From assembly GCA_902776365.1 (NCBI GenBank), contig CACYPU010000003.1, forward strand, positions 1 to 64,000: a stretch of 64,000 nt of DNA. Reading direction: 5' to 3'. Positions 28,970 through 37,894 of this stretch are shown piece by piece. The notes under the pieces were generated by a model, which saw only the letters and a list, made by a program, of their open reading frames with translations, made no database searches and had not been told where the DNA came from. The stretch is from an uncultured Bacteroidota bacterium (lineage in GTDB: Bacteria > Bacteroidota > Bacteroidia > Bacteroidales > P3). The position numbers were made by a program, and so were the translations under genes. Position 1 is the first letter of the stretch; each line of letters opens with the position of its first letter.

Positions 28970-30262
28970 TCACTTCTTGTGGGTCATGATATCCAGAATC
29001 ATGTCGTCGGTCTGGTTCATGCCGTCCTTGCCGAGGCGGCCGAGGTTATGGATAGAGCAGTCAATGTCGCTCTCGCTGAGGCCGTCAGTCTGGTCCACCA
29101 CACGGTTGTGTACGGCAAGCTCAGCGCACACGAAGGCGCTGTAGAGTCCCACACTCATCTTCAGAGCGCAACTGGGCTTGGCGCCATCGCACACCATGCC
29201 GGCAATAGTGTTGATCATATTCTTCATGGCGTAGCAGACCTGCTCGTAGCCACCACCTTCCAGGTAGGTCAGCGCCGCAGCACCTCCCATAGTGGCGTTG
29301 ACGATGCCGCAGAGAGCCGAGAGGCGTCCGATACCACGCTTGATGTAGATGGACATCAGGTGGTTCATCGTCAAAGCACGGAGAATCTGCTCGTCGGAAC
29401 AGCCCTTCAACTTGCCATAGTAATAGGAAGGCAGCGTGCAGGTGATACCTTGATTGCCGGAACCCGAGTTGGAATAGACGGGCTTGGTACATCCGTCCAT
29501 GCGAGCGTCGGAGGCGGCAACAGTGCGCGCCACGACAGTATGAACCATGTCTCCCCTAGCCTGTTCCATGAGAATCTCGCCGGTGTGGAGTCCCATGCCC
29601 GCAAGGCCACATTCGGAGGCGGCCACGTTGTACTCCACGGTATCGAGCAGCCACTGTAGTTCGTCGAGCGGCGCCGTGGTGGCGTAGTCGTAGACCATCC
29701 TCGCCGTGAGTTCCAGCCGCTGCTTGTTATCTTCAGCGGGGTTGTCGTCGTTATCCTGCTCCTGGAAGAGCCCTATCTTGTGATCCATCAGCACGATATC
29801 GTCCTTCTTGACGAAGACAAAGTTGGTGTGGCGCTTGGCAATGACCACTGTCGCTGAATGCTGACCACTAACTACCGAACACTCTATATAGAGCTTATCC
29901 GAGGTCTCTTTGACACCGATGTTGATGCGGTCGGAATTGTTTGCAAGCCACCGTTTGGCATCCTCAACCTCAGCCTCCGGAAGCGTCAGCACTTCAAGAC
30001 CGCGCGAAGAGTCGCCATGCGTCACAGCCATAGCCACAGCGATGGGCAGACCTATCATGCCCGTGCCGGGAATACCCACACCCATAGCGTTCTTGTAGAC
30101 ATTTTTACTGAGCTTGAGGCTGATACCCTCAGGCTCACAGCCCAGTGTCTCTACCGCCTTGGCCACACAGAGAGCCACAGCGCCAGGTTCGGTACAGCCC
30201 GTAGCCAGCACCACCTCTTGCTGCATAATCTCTTTCAACTGCTTTCTGATATTCTCTTCCAT
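28970..30262 (-). CDS. L-cysteine desulfidase family protein (CyuA / UPF0597)
   Basis: 430 residues, the full length of the family. CyuA members degrade L-cysteine to pyruvate, ammonia and sulfide with an iron-sulfur cluster and resemble the alpha chain of iron-sulfur serine dehydratases. Seen: VLATGCTEPGAVAL near residue 18 with a conserved Cys, NSGSGNQGI near 268, and further Cys in LSALCGIVNATMGG and GMVCDGAKPSCALK that could bind the cluster. It stands alone between repeat-filled gaps. Cysteine is the likely substrate; serine is possible. Confidence 0.85.
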   Translation of the reverse strand: MEENIRKQLKEIMQQEVVLATGCTEPGAVALCVAKAVETLGCEPEGISLKLSKNVYKNAMGVGIPGTGMIGLPIAVAMAVTHGDSSRGLEVLTLPEAEVEDAKRWLANNSDRINIGVKETSDKLYIECSVVSGQHSATVVIAKRHTNFVFVKKDDIVLMDHKIGLFQEQDNDDNPAEDNKQRLELTARMVYDYATTAPLDELQWLLDTVEYNVAASECGLAGMGLHTGEILMEQARGDMVHTVVARTVAASDARMDGCTKPVYSNSGSGNQGITCTLPSYYYGKLKGCSDEQILRALTMNHLMSIYIKRGIGRLSALCGIVNATMGGAAALTYLEGGGYEQVCYAMKNMINTIAGMVCDGAKPSCALKMSVGLYSAFVCAELAVHNRVVDQTDGLSESDIDCSIHNLGRLGKDGMNQTDDMILDIMTHKK

Positions 30263-30351
30263 ATATTAACGTTTAACGGTTAATGGTTAACGGTTAAAGA
30301 ATTTTGGCTTAGCACCTCGTTAAACTTTAACCTTTAAACTTTAAACTTTAC

Positions 30352-31869
30352 TCAAAACGGTACATCCCCATCGGGTTCCATATTGTCCTCGTTCATCTTG
30401 GAGTCGACAATCATACTCCCTCCCTGCTCGAAATTGCTGTTCTGAGGCATGCCGCCGCCAAAACCATCGAGGCCCAGCTGCGGCGGGTTCTCGAAGCGGG
30501 CGAACTCTTTGACAAAGCGCAGGCGCACGTCGCCGGTACCACCGCTTCGATGCTTGGCCACGATAAGGTCGGCCATGCCCAGCGTCGAACCGTGGTCGTC
30601 TTCCTGGATGCCGTAGTATTCCGGACGGTAGATGAACATCACAATATCGGCATCCTGCTCGATGGCACCCGACTCACGGAGGTCGCTTAACTGCGGCTTG
30701 TTGCCCACTCGGCTTTCCACAGCACGACTCAGCTGCGACATCGCAAGCACAGGAATCTGCAACTCCTTCGACAGCGCCTTCAGCTGACGCGAAATCATAC
30801 TGATTTCCTGCTCACGGTTGCCGTTGCGGGTGTCGCTGCTGCCACTCGACATGAGCTGCAGGTAGTCGATGAAAATCATCTGTATATCGTAACGCTGCTT
30901 CAGTCGACGCGCCTTGGCACGGAGTTCGAAGATGGTGAGCTGCGGCGTATCGTCTATATAGATGGGAGCATTGTTCAGCGGCTGGGCGCCACGTTTGAGC
31001 TGTTCCTTCTCATAGGGCTCCAGATGGCCTTTCTTCAGCTTGTCGCCTGGGAGCTTGGATTCGCTGGAAATGAGACGCATGGCCAACTCCTGACCCGTCA
31101 TTTCGAGCGAGAAGAAGGCCACGGGTTTCTTGAAGTCGACAGCGATGTTGCGGGCCATGGAAAGGGCGCAAGCCGTCTTACCCATAGCAGGACGCGCGGC
31201 AAGAATGATAAGGGTGCCCGGCTGGAAACCCGCCGTCATGCGGTCCAATCCAATGAATCCGCTCTCCAAACCACTCAAGCCATCGCTCTTCTCGCCAGCC
31301 TCTTTGATTTGGTCCATGGCCAGACCGACGAAGTCTCCCATGGGATGGTAATCCGAACGGAAATTCTTGTCGTTGATGTCCATCAGGCGCTGCTCCGTTT
31401 TGTCGAGGAGATTCACAACGTCGGTGGTCTCGTCGTAGGCTTCGGTGATGGTCTCGGTGGAGATACGTATCATCTCGCGCTGGATGTATTTCTCGCTGAG
31501 CACACGGATATGGTACTCAATATGTGCTGCAGAGACAACATTCTCTGTGAGTTTCGATACTGCATAGGCACCACCAGCGGCCTCCAGTTCGCCGTCGAGG
31601 CGGAGGCGTTCCACCACCGTCAGCAGGTCCACCGGCTGGCTCTGCTCGAAGAGTTTGCGGATGGCTTTATATACCGTCTGATGTTCAGGCTTATAGAAAT
31701 ATTCCACATGCAAGGTCTCAATGGCGTTGATGAGCGCCGTCTGGTCAAGCATGAGGGCTCCCAGCACACTCTCCTCAAGCGAAATGGCCTGTGGCGGCGT
31801 ATTGCCGTTGATGTCGAATGCCTGGGCGTATGTTATTCTGTCTTTGCGTCTTGTGGCTGTTGTTGGCAT
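30352..31869 (-). CDS. dnaB: Replicative DNA helicase
   Basis: 505 residues. The hexameric helicase that unwinds the replication fork. The N-terminal DnaB domain (about 25-135) is followed by the RecA-like ATPase with Walker A ARPAMGKTACAL near residue 217, Walker B MIFIDYLQLM near 327 and SQLSRAVE near 375. The C-terminal 45 residues form a Gly/Asn/Met-rich tail. No intein is present. Its own promoter lies just upstream. Confidence 0.97.
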   Translation of the reverse strand: MPTTATRRKDRITYAQAFDINGNTPPQAISLEESVLGALMLDQTALINAIETLHVEYFYKPEHQTVYKAIRKLFEQSQPVDLLTVVERLRLDGELEAAGGAYAVSKLTENVVSAAHIEYHIRVLSEKYIQREMIRISTETITEAYDETTDVVNLLDKTEQRLMDINDKNFRSDYHPMGDFVGLAMDQIKEAGEKSDGLSGLESGFIGLDRMTAGFQPGTLIILAARPAMGKTACALSMARNIAVDFKKPVAFFSLEMTGQELAMRLISSESKLPGDKLKKGHLEPYEKEQLKRGAQPLNNAPIYIDDTPQLTIFELRAKARRLKQRYDIQMIFIDYLQLMSSGSSDTRNGNREQEISMISRQLKALSKELQIPVLAMSQLSRAVESRVGNKPQLSDLRESGAIEQDADIVMFIYRPEYYGIQEDDHGSTLGMADLIVAKHRSGGTGDVRLRFVKEFARFENPPQLGLDGFGGGMPQNSNFEQGGSMIVDSKMNEDNMEPDGDVPF

Positions 31870-31893
31870 ATTTTTCGTTCACAAAATGAGATT

Positions 31894-31902
31894 ACAAAAT
31901 TA
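31894..31902 (-). promoter_or_regulatory. dnaB promoter core (TAATTTTGT)
   Basis: TAATTTTG on the minus strand, 25-33 bases upstream of the dnaB start. Confidence 0.45.
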
Positions 31903-31953
31903 CAAAAAAATTCCGACCTAATCCCGAAATTCTTAATTCTTAATTATTAATCA

Positions 31954-32316
31954 TTAATTCTCAATCACTTCCGATAGCAATCCGGCAGCCTCGGCCACCA
32001 TCTCGGGGCAGGGCTTCTTGCCCATCTGCAAGAGGCGTCCGCAGACAATGTCGCTGTGCGACTCTCTAAATCGCTCTATCAGCGGCCGTACATCGTCGTT
32101 GTGTCCCGTGAGACCGCAAACCATAGCCATACCGCTGACGCAGCCGCACACTTCCCTGCACCCCGCAAGGCCGCGACCGAAGGGAGCGGCCACCTTTTTA
32201 GCATTCTCCGGGTCGATAGGCAACCTGTCGGCATAAGCCATCACCACCGCTTGGCAGCAGTTGCAACCCGATCGGTGCAACTGTCTCGCAACATTCATTC
32301 GCTCTTCCTTATTCAT
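31954..32316 (-). CDS. C_GCAxxG_C_C family protein
   Basis: 120 residues, Cys-rich. The family signature is visible: SGCNCCQAV near residue 17, PFGRGLAGCREVCGCVSG at about 46-63, and KKPCPEM near the C-terminus. Such proteins are thought to bind a metal or act in redox reactions and are often found near reductases or in anaerobes, but no reaction is established. It is separated from trmH by 5 bases and is probably cotranscribed with it. Confidence 0.8.
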   Translation of the reverse strand: MNKEERMNVARQLHRSGCNCCQAVVMAYADRLPIDPENAKKVAAPFGRGLAGCREVCGCVSGMAMVCGLTGHNDDVRPLIERFRESHSDIVCGRLLQMGKKPCPEMVAEAAGLLSEVIEN

Positions 32317-32321
32317 AATTC

Positions 32322-32861
32322 TTAACTCTTAATTTTTAACTCTTTAAAAAGTTCCCATATCACGATGGCAGCAGCACAACTCACATTCAGCGAATGCTTG
32401 GTGCCATACTGCGGTATCTCCAAAAAACCGTCGCAAAGCGCCATAACCTCCTCCTGCACTCCCTCAATCTCATTGCCGAACACCAGCGCCACTGGCCGGT
32501 CGACCTCCACTGTGTCTCTGTCGAGTTTCAAACTCTCATGGGCTAACTCTACCGCATAAACCCTATAACCTTTGTCTTTCAAATCCTTAACACATCCGAC
32601 GGTTTCCTCATGGTAGCTCCACTCCACGCTCTCCTCGGCCCCGAGAGCCGTCTTGTGAATCTCGCGATGCGGAGGCGTGGCAGTGATGCCACAGAGGGCG
32701 ATATGCCCCACACGGAAGGCATCGGCTGTGCGGAATACAGAGCCGATATTATTGAGACTCCGAACATTGTCGAGCACCACCGTCAAAGGCAGTTTCTCGC
32801 TTTGGCGGAACTCCTCCACCGTCAGCCGGTTCATCTCTTGGGTCGTTAGTTTATGTGTCAT
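32322..32861 (-). CDS. TrmH/SpoU-family RNA 2'-O-methyltransferase
   Basis: 179 residues. A SPOUT-fold methyltransferase: motif 1 VVLDNVRSLNNIGSVFRTAD near residue 30, motif 2 ALVFGNEIEGV near 127 and motif 3 IPQYGTKHSLNVSCAAAI near 150, which together form the knot that binds S-adenosylmethionine. The substrate (tRNA position 18, tRNA 34 or rRNA) cannot be told from sequence. The upstream region holds its promoter and faces the divergent TPR gene. Confidence 0.9.
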   Translation of the reverse strand: MTHKLTTQEMNRLTVEEFRQSEKLPLTVVLDNVRSLNNIGSVFRTADAFRVGHIALCGITATPPHREIHKTALGAEESVEWSYHEETVGCVKDLKDKGYRVYAVELAHESLKLDRDTVEVDRPVALVFGNEIEGVQEEVMALCDGFLEIPQYGTKHSLNVSCAAAIVIWELFKELKIKS

Positions 32862-32878
32862 TCCTCTCGAAAAATAAT

Positions 32879-32890
32879 CTGCAAAATTAC
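32879..32890 (-). promoter_or_regulatory. trmH-like gene promoter core (GTAATTTTGCAG)
   Basis: TAATTTTGCA on the minus strand, 18-29 bases upstream of the start; the leader would be very short. Confidence 0.5.
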
Positions 32891-32975
32891 AACAATTCCG
32901 TCACATGACAAAATAAAAAAGCAATTTGTTTTCAACAGCACAATAAAAATGGTCCCAAAACGTTATATGCAACAT

Positions 32976-34085
32976 ATGATTAGGAAAACGCTCATACTCG
33001 TATCTTTCCTTCTGCCAGCACTCTACGCGACAGCACAGGGTATCCTTGAAAAAGGCCTCAACGCCGTCGGCAAAGGGCTCGACGACCTCGCCGAGGGCTA
33101 CTTCCGCGAAGCCGTGGACACCAGCGCCCAAGCCCGTCTGCAACTGGGCCTCCTCCTCGAACGCCACGAACACTTCAGCGAGGCAGCCTCTTGGCTCACC
33201 CGTGCCGACAGCAGCGCCGAAGCGATGACCCACCTGGCTGCCTGCCAGGCCGAGCAGCATGAATGGGAGGCCGCCAAGCGCTCAGCCGAGAAAGCCATAG
33301 AGTTAGCCTCACCTGCCGACAGCGTCCTCCGCGCTTCGGCAATGGCTACCCTCGCCTGGACATACTGCATCGACGAGAACTACACCAACGCCCTTATGTG
33401 GGCCCACAAGGCTCAGGAGCAGGACCCTACATCGGCACGTGTACTCAACGTAGTGGGAATCATCCAGTTCTACAAGGGCAATGACAACGACGCCACACAA
33501 ACTTTCCGCAAGGCCATCAACGCCGACGCGAAGAACACCGATGCCTACTTCAACCTCGGCACCATGTACTGCTACCGGAATCACTACGACTTGGCAATCA
33601 GCACCCTCAAGAAAGGACTTAAAGTAGAGCGTAAATCCATCAAGCTCATCTATTGCCTCGGCTGGGCCTACCTTCTCAAGGGCGAGAAACAGAATGCTGT
33701 GGAGTGTCTGGAGACCGTCATCAAATACGACAGCACCTATGTCTCGGCCTACAACCGACTGGGCGACATCTACTTCGACAACGGCGAATACAACCGCGCC
33801 CTCGCGCTCTACCGCACTGCCACACGCATCGCCCCCAAACAGAGCGAAGCCTATCGCCTCATCGGCCGCACCTACGCCGAGCAGAACGACTACGGCAAAG
33901 CCATCCGCAACTACCAGAAAGCTGTGGAAATCAACAAAAAGGATGCAGAGACCTACTGCCGCATCGCCGAACTCTACGCCAAACAGAAGAAACCCAAGCA
34001 GGAGCAGGCCAACTACAAGCGTGCTGCCAAGCTCGGCCATACCGGCGCCCAGAAATGGTGCACCCAGCACGGCGTCGCATACTAA
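32976..34085 (+). CDS. Secreted TPR-repeat protein
   Basis: About 369 residues. The start is taken at MIRKTLILVSFLLPALYATA, a signal peptide ending in ATAQ; an ATG three codons upstream is also possible, while longer frames have no signal peptide. The mature protein is a run of at least seven tetratricopeptide repeats, for example AYFNLGTMYCYRNHYDLAI and AYNRLGDIYFDNGEYNRAL, ending in a Sel1-like turn. Such proteins scaffold envelope complexes. It lies 28 bases upstream of the polyprenyl synthase gene, so the two may form an operon. Confidence 0.8.
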   Translation: MIRKTLILVSFLLPALYATAQGILEKGLNAVGKGLDDLAEGYFREAVDTSAQARLQLGLLLERHEHFSEAASWLTRADSSAEAMTHLAACQAEQHEWEAAKRSAEKAIELASPADSVLRASAMATLAWTYCIDENYTNALMWAHKAQEQDPTSARVLNVVGIIQFYKGNDNDATQTFRKAINADAKNTDAYFNLGTMYCYRNHYDLAISTLKKGLKVERKSIKLIYCLGWAYLLKGEKQNAVECLETVIKYDSTYVSAYNRLGDIYFDNGEYNRALALYRTATRIAPKQSEAYRLIGRTYAEQNDYGKAIRNYQKAVEINKKDAETYCRIAELYAKQKKPKQEQANYKRAAKLGHTGAQKWCTQHGVAY

Positions 34086-34113
34086 AAAAACAAAGACCTA
34101 TAATATTATATTA

Positions 34114-35097
34114 ATGAATAGTATAAAATATTACCTCACACGCGTCTCGGAAATCTTCGACCAGGAGACCTTCCTTGCCGAGCCTCGCGAGCTCTACGAG
34201 CCCATCGACTACACGCTGCGCCTGGGTGGCAAGCGTATCCGCCCCACCCTGCTGCTTGCCGCCAACGCCCTCTTCGGTGGACGCGAGGAGGAGGCCCGCA
34301 ACGCCGCCCTCGGCATCGAGACATTCCATAACTTCACCCTTCTCCACGACGACCTCATGGACCGCTCTCCCCTGCGCCGCGGACAACCCACCGTCTTCTG
34401 CAAATGGGACGAAAATACAGCCATCCTCAGTGGCGACACCATGTTCGCCCTCGCCTGGCGCTACTTCCTCCGCCAACCCACACCGCACCTGCAGGAGATA
34501 CTCCAGTGCTTCAACGAGACCGCCATCGAGGTCTGCGAAGGACAGCAGAAAGACATGAACTTCGAAAGCTGTACCCTCGACAAGGTGTCCCTCGACGACT
34601 ATCTGGACATGATCCGGCAGAAGACCGCCGTACTGCTGGCCGCCGCCCTCAAAATCGGCGCCCTCTACGCCGGCGCGCCCTCCGGGGAAGTCGACAAACT
34701 CTGGCAGTTCGGCATCCATCTGGGCCTCGCCTTCCAACTCCAGGACGACCTCCTCGACGGTTATGGTGACACCGCCGTCTTCGGCAAGAAAACAGGACAG
34801 GACATCCGCGACAATAAAAAGACTTTCCTCCCCCTCACCGCCCTCGCACTCTGCTCTCCGGAACAGAAAAACGAACTCGCCTCACTCTTCGCCCCACAGA
34901 ACCCCCTCGACGAGGAGGAAAAAGTGCGCCGCGTGATGAACCTCTACAATACCGTCGACCTTCGCCCCAAAATAGAAAAAGCCATCGCCGACGAGTTCGC
35001 CAAAGCCTCCCGCCAACTCGATGACATCCAAGCCCCGGAAGACCTCAAGACACCACTCCGCGAGATGCTCGAGAGCCTCAACGGAAGAAAAAAATAA
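34114..35097 (+). CDS. All-trans polyprenyl diphosphate synthase
   Basis: 327 residues, start at ATG 34114 (MNSIKYYL), because the frame upstream of it only overlaps the TPR gene out of phase. It condenses isopentenyl diphosphate with allylic diphosphates to make quinone or other isoprenoid chains. The two Asp-rich motifs are DDLMD near residue 84 and DDLLD near residue 213, with GGKRIRP near residue 35 and the Lys of KKTGQD. The first Asp motif has the bacterial DDxxD spacing; product chain length cannot be assigned from sequence here. Confidence 0.92.
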   Translation: MNSIKYYLTRVSEIFDQETFLAEPRELYEPIDYTLRLGGKRIRPTLLLAANALFGGREEEARNAALGIETFHNFTLLHDDLMDRSPLRRGQPTVFCKWDENTAILSGDTMFALAWRYFLRQPTPHLQEILQCFNETAIEVCEGQQKDMNFESCTLDKVSLDDYLDMIRQKTAVLLAAALKIGALYAGAPSGEVDKLWQFGIHLGLAFQLQDDLLDGYGDTAVFGKKTGQDIRDNKKTFLPLTALALCSPEQKNELASLFAPQNPLDEEEKVRRVMNLYNTVDLRPKIEKAIADEFAKASRQLDDIQAPEDLKTPLREMLESLNGRKK

Positions 35098-35127
35098 AAT
35101 ATTTTTGGTCGGTTTAGAAAAAAGGTG

Positions 35128-35137
35128 TATATTTGCA
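35128..35137 (+). promoter_or_regulatory. exbB operon promoter core (TATATTTGCA)
   Basis: TATATTTGCA lies 60-69 bases upstream of the exbB-like start; it matches the Bacteroidota -7 element. Confidence 0.6.
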
Positions 35138-35196
35138 CTACGAATCATAATAGGTAAAAAACAAACAATAAATTAATAATCAACAATTAACACATT

Positions 35197-36024
35197 ATGA
35201 AAAAAGTATTTGCCTTGCTGTCAATAGCTGGATTATTGACATTTGCTAACATCAACGTCGCTATGGCTCAGGAAGCCAAACCGGCTGCGAACACCGAGCA
35301 GGTCGCTACCGACCAGGCCACTCAGGACAGCGCTGCTGTCGCCACTGAGGCCACCACTGAAGAGACCACCGCCATCGAGGCTCCTGCCGAAGAAGCTTCC
35401 TTCCATGTGATGCTGAAAGAGAAATACATCGAAGGTGGTGCCGGCTGGATGACCCCCGTGCTCGTCTGCTTGATTTTCGGTATGGCCCTCGTCATCGAGC
35501 GCATCCTCTACCTCAACATGGCTACCACCAACGTGAAGAAACTCCTCGGTGGCATTGAGGACAACGTCAAGAGCGGCAACTATGAAGGCGCCAAGGAACT
35601 CTGCCGCAACACCCGCGGCCCCGTCGCCAGCATCTTCTATCAGGGTCTCGATCGCATCGACCAGGGCCTCGAGAACGTGGAGAAATCCATCACCAGCTAC
35701 GGCGGCGTTCAGATGGCTCGCCTCGAGAACAACATGACCTGGATCAGCCTCTTCATCGCCCTGGCTCCCTCCTTCGGATTCCTCGGCACTGTGGTCGGTA
35801 TGGTCGAAGCCTTCGACGCTATCGAAGAGCAGGGTAACATCAGCCCCATCATCGTGGCTCACGGTATGAAGATGGCTCTGTTGACCACTATCTTCGGTCT
35901 TATCGTCGCCATCATCCTCCAGATCTTCTACAACTACCTCCTCACCAAGATCGAGAGCCTCGTCGACCAGATGGAAGACGGCAGCATCTCCTTCATGGAC
36001 ATCCTCGTGAAATACCAGAAATAA
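35197..36024 (+). CDS. ExbB/TolQ/MotA-family proton channel protein
   Basis: 275 residues. An N-terminal signal sequence (MKKVFALLSIAGLLTFANIN) and an Ala/Glu/Thr-rich segment precede three membrane helices at about 87-107, 185-208 and 228-250, the last two in the conserved SLFIALAPSFGFLGTVVGM and LLTTIFGLIVAI regions. With the ExbD proteins downstream it forms the inner-membrane motor that uses the proton gradient to drive TonB-dependent transport or another envelope task. The N-terminal extension before the first helix is usual in Bacteroidota. Confidence 0.93.
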   Translation: MKKVFALLSIAGLLTFANINVAMAQEAKPAANTEQVATDQATQDSAAVATEATTEETTAIEAPAEEASFHVMLKEKYIEGGAGWMTPVLVCLIFGMALVIERILYLNMATTNVKKLLGGIEDNVKSGNYEGAKELCRNTRGPVASIFYQGLDRIDQGLENVEKSITSYGGVQMARLENNMTWISLFIALAPSFGFLGTVVGMVEAFDAIEEQGNISPIIVAHGMKMALLTTIFGLIVAIILQIFYNYLLTKIESLVDQMEDGSISFMDILVKYQK

Positions 36025-36096
36025 TGGTTCCTTATAAGTTGAAGTGTTTACTTTAAACTTTAAACTTAAAACTCTAAACTATTAAAACGAACCATT

Positions 36097-36576
36097 ATGA
36101 AAGAAAAATCAGATAAAATATTAACACTTGTCATGCTCGCCGTGGCTATCGTGGCAACAGTCTTCGCTGTGCTGTTCGCCATCCACAACGGCGACAAGGA
36201 CAGCCTCGAAGGCATCGAAACCGGTGGCTCCTTCTTCGACCTCGCCTACATCATCCTCATGTGCCTTGTCGGAATCTCCATCATCGGTATTGTCGTCTTC
36301 CTCGTCCTCAAACTGGCCAACCGCTTCATGAGCGACAGCAAATATTGGGTCAAATTCCTCACCATCACCGCCATCTGCGCTGCTGTGATCCTTATTTCCT
36401 ATTTTGTGCTGTCCAGCGGTAATGACGTGCCCACCGAATTCCTCGAGAAGAACGAGACCTCTGAGGGTACCTCCAAACTCATTGGCGCCGCCTGCTGGAT
36501 GGTTTACATCCTCGCCGCCGGCACCATCGTCAGCATCCTCGTCACCGAGGTTGTCAAAACCTTTAAAAAGAGATAA
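36097..36576 (+). CDS. Small membrane protein of the ExbB/ExbD operon
   Basis: 159 residues with four predicted membrane helices at about 10-28, 46-70, 84-105 and 130-150 and short loops. It has no recognised catalytic motif. It lies between exbB and the first exbD, with only 3 bases to the latter, an arrangement seen in Bacteroidota energising operons, so it is probably an accessory membrane part of the complex. Confidence 0.7.
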   Translation: MKEKSDKILTLVMLAVAIVATVFAVLFAIHNGDKDSLEGIETGGSFFDLAYIILMCLVGISIIGIVVFLVLKLANRFMSDSKYWVKFLTITAICAAVILISYFVLSSGNDVPTEFLEKNETSEGTSKLIGAACWMVYILAAGTIVSILVTEVVKTFKKR

Positions 36577-36579
36577 ATT

Positions 36580-37185
36580 ATGGCACGTAAGACTCCAGGA
36601 TTGAACACAAGTTCGATGGCCGACATCTCGTTTTTGCTTCTGGCCTTTTTCCTGATGGTCTCCGACATCAAGACTGACAAGGGTATTGCCCGCGTGCTTC
36701 CTCCCATCCCCAAAGAGAATGCCGAGAAGCCCGAAATCCACCAGCGCAATATCTTCACAGTGCTCGTCAACGCCGACGACAGGATTCTGACCACCACCAC
36801 CACCGGTGGCCTCGAGCCCTGCTCTATCGACCAGCTGAAAGACCGTGTGAAAAAGTTCCTCAACAGCAACCGCGGCGAAAACCCGCTGCTGCCGGAACTG
36901 GAACCCACCGACATCGAAGGCCTTGGAAGAATCAACGTCTCAAAGGGTGTGATTTCGCTGCAATGCCACAACAGCACCTCCTACGACAAATACTTCCAGG
37001 TACAAAACGAGCTTACCGCTGCCATCACCGAGCTCCGCAACGAACTCTCGTCCAACAGATTCGGACGCTCCAACTACATGGACCTTCCGAACGTGAAAGA
37101 AAACAACCTGCGTAAAGCTGTCGAGAAAGCCGTACCTATGGCTATCTCCGAGGCTAAACCTTCAAACATGGGAGGAACCAACTAA
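36580..37185 (+). CDS. exbD: ExbD/TolR-family protein (first copy)
   Basis: 201 residues. The single N-terminal helix contains the proton-carrying Asp in SSMADISFLLLAFFLMVSD, and the rest is periplasmic. Compared with classical ExbD it has a longer periplasmic domain. Its stop overlaps the start of the second copy by one base (TAATG), so the two are translated together, probably giving a heteromeric ExbD ring partner. Confidence 0.9.
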   Translation: MARKTPGLNTSSMADISFLLLAFFLMVSDIKTDKGIARVLPPIPKENAEKPEIHQRNIFTVLVNADDRILTTTTTGGLEPCSIDQLKDRVKKFLNSNRGENPLLPELEPTDIEGLGRINVSKGVISLQCHNSTSYDKYFQVQNELTAAITELRNELSSNRFGRSNYMDLPNVKENNLRKAVEKAVPMAISEAKPSNMGGTN

Positions 37186-37679
37186 TGGCAAGATTCACCG
37201 GTAAAAAAGCAAAAGAAACGCCCGGCTTGAACATGGGCTCCATGAGTGATATCATCTTCATGCTGCTGTTCTTCTTCATGGTCATTACCTCCATGCGCGA
37301 AAACACCCTCGTGGCCACCAACGTCCCTATGGGTACTGAAGTCGCCAAACTCGACGACCCCAGCAACTCCTGCACCGTCTACATCGGTATCCCCGAAGAC
37401 AAGCAGAAGTTTGGTAGCAACCCCCGTATCCAGGTCAACGACCAGCTCTCCAAGAAGGACGATATCATCCCCTTCATCGAGATGCAGCGCAGCCAGCACA
37501 GCAGATTGATGGAAGACGGCTCCAACGCCGCCGACCAGCTCACCACGATCATCAAGTCTGACAAAACCGTCCCCATGGGCCTCATCAACGAGGTCAAGCA
37601 GGAACTCCGTCAGGCTGGTGCCCTCCGCATCTTCTACAACGCCGCTGAAGACGCCAAACGCAAACAGCAGCAACAATAG
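37185..37679 (+). CDS. exbD: ExbD/TolR-family protein (second copy)
   Basis: 164 residues with the same N-terminal layout: a basic start, then GSMSDIIFMLLFFFMVITSM with the conserved Asp. The periplasmic domain differs from the first copy and ends in a Lys/Gln-rich tail. It is the last gene of the operon; a strong terminator follows at 37708-37740. Confidence 0.9.
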   Translation: MARFTGKKAKETPGLNMGSMSDIIFMLLFFFMVITSMRENTLVATNVPMGTEVAKLDDPSNSCTVYIGIPEDKQKFGSNPRIQVNDQLSKKDDIIPFIEMQRSQHSRLMEDGSNAADQLTTIIKSDKTVPMGLINEVKQELRQAGALRIFYNAAEDAKRKQQQQ

Positions 37680-37707
37680 ATGTAACTCTACACAAAACCC
37701 CATAAAA

Positions 37708-37740
37708 GAAAAAGATTCGCCCAAACAGCGAATCTTTTTC
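37708..37740 (+). terminator. Rho-independent terminator of the exbB/exbD operon
   Basis: A perfect 13-bp stem GAAAAAGATTCGC/GCGAATCTTTTTC with a 7-base loop, followed by TTTTCC. Its position, 28 bases past the last exbD, and its symmetry would let it work in both directions. Confidence 0.88.
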
Positions 37741-37894
37741 TTTTCCTTATAAATTTACCTCTTAGTTCTAACCTCTTAATTCTTAATTCTTAGTTCTCCC
37801 CCCTCACTCCCCAAAAAAGAAATCATTTGTCTTACACTCCTTGCACTCCTAGCACTCCCCTCTTAATTCCTAATTCATCATTCATCATTCCAAA

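Noticed and set aside
32853-32975. Longer N-terminus for the TPR protein
   Set aside because: The upstream codons overlap the divergent trmH-like gene and would bury the clear signal peptide that starts at 32976.
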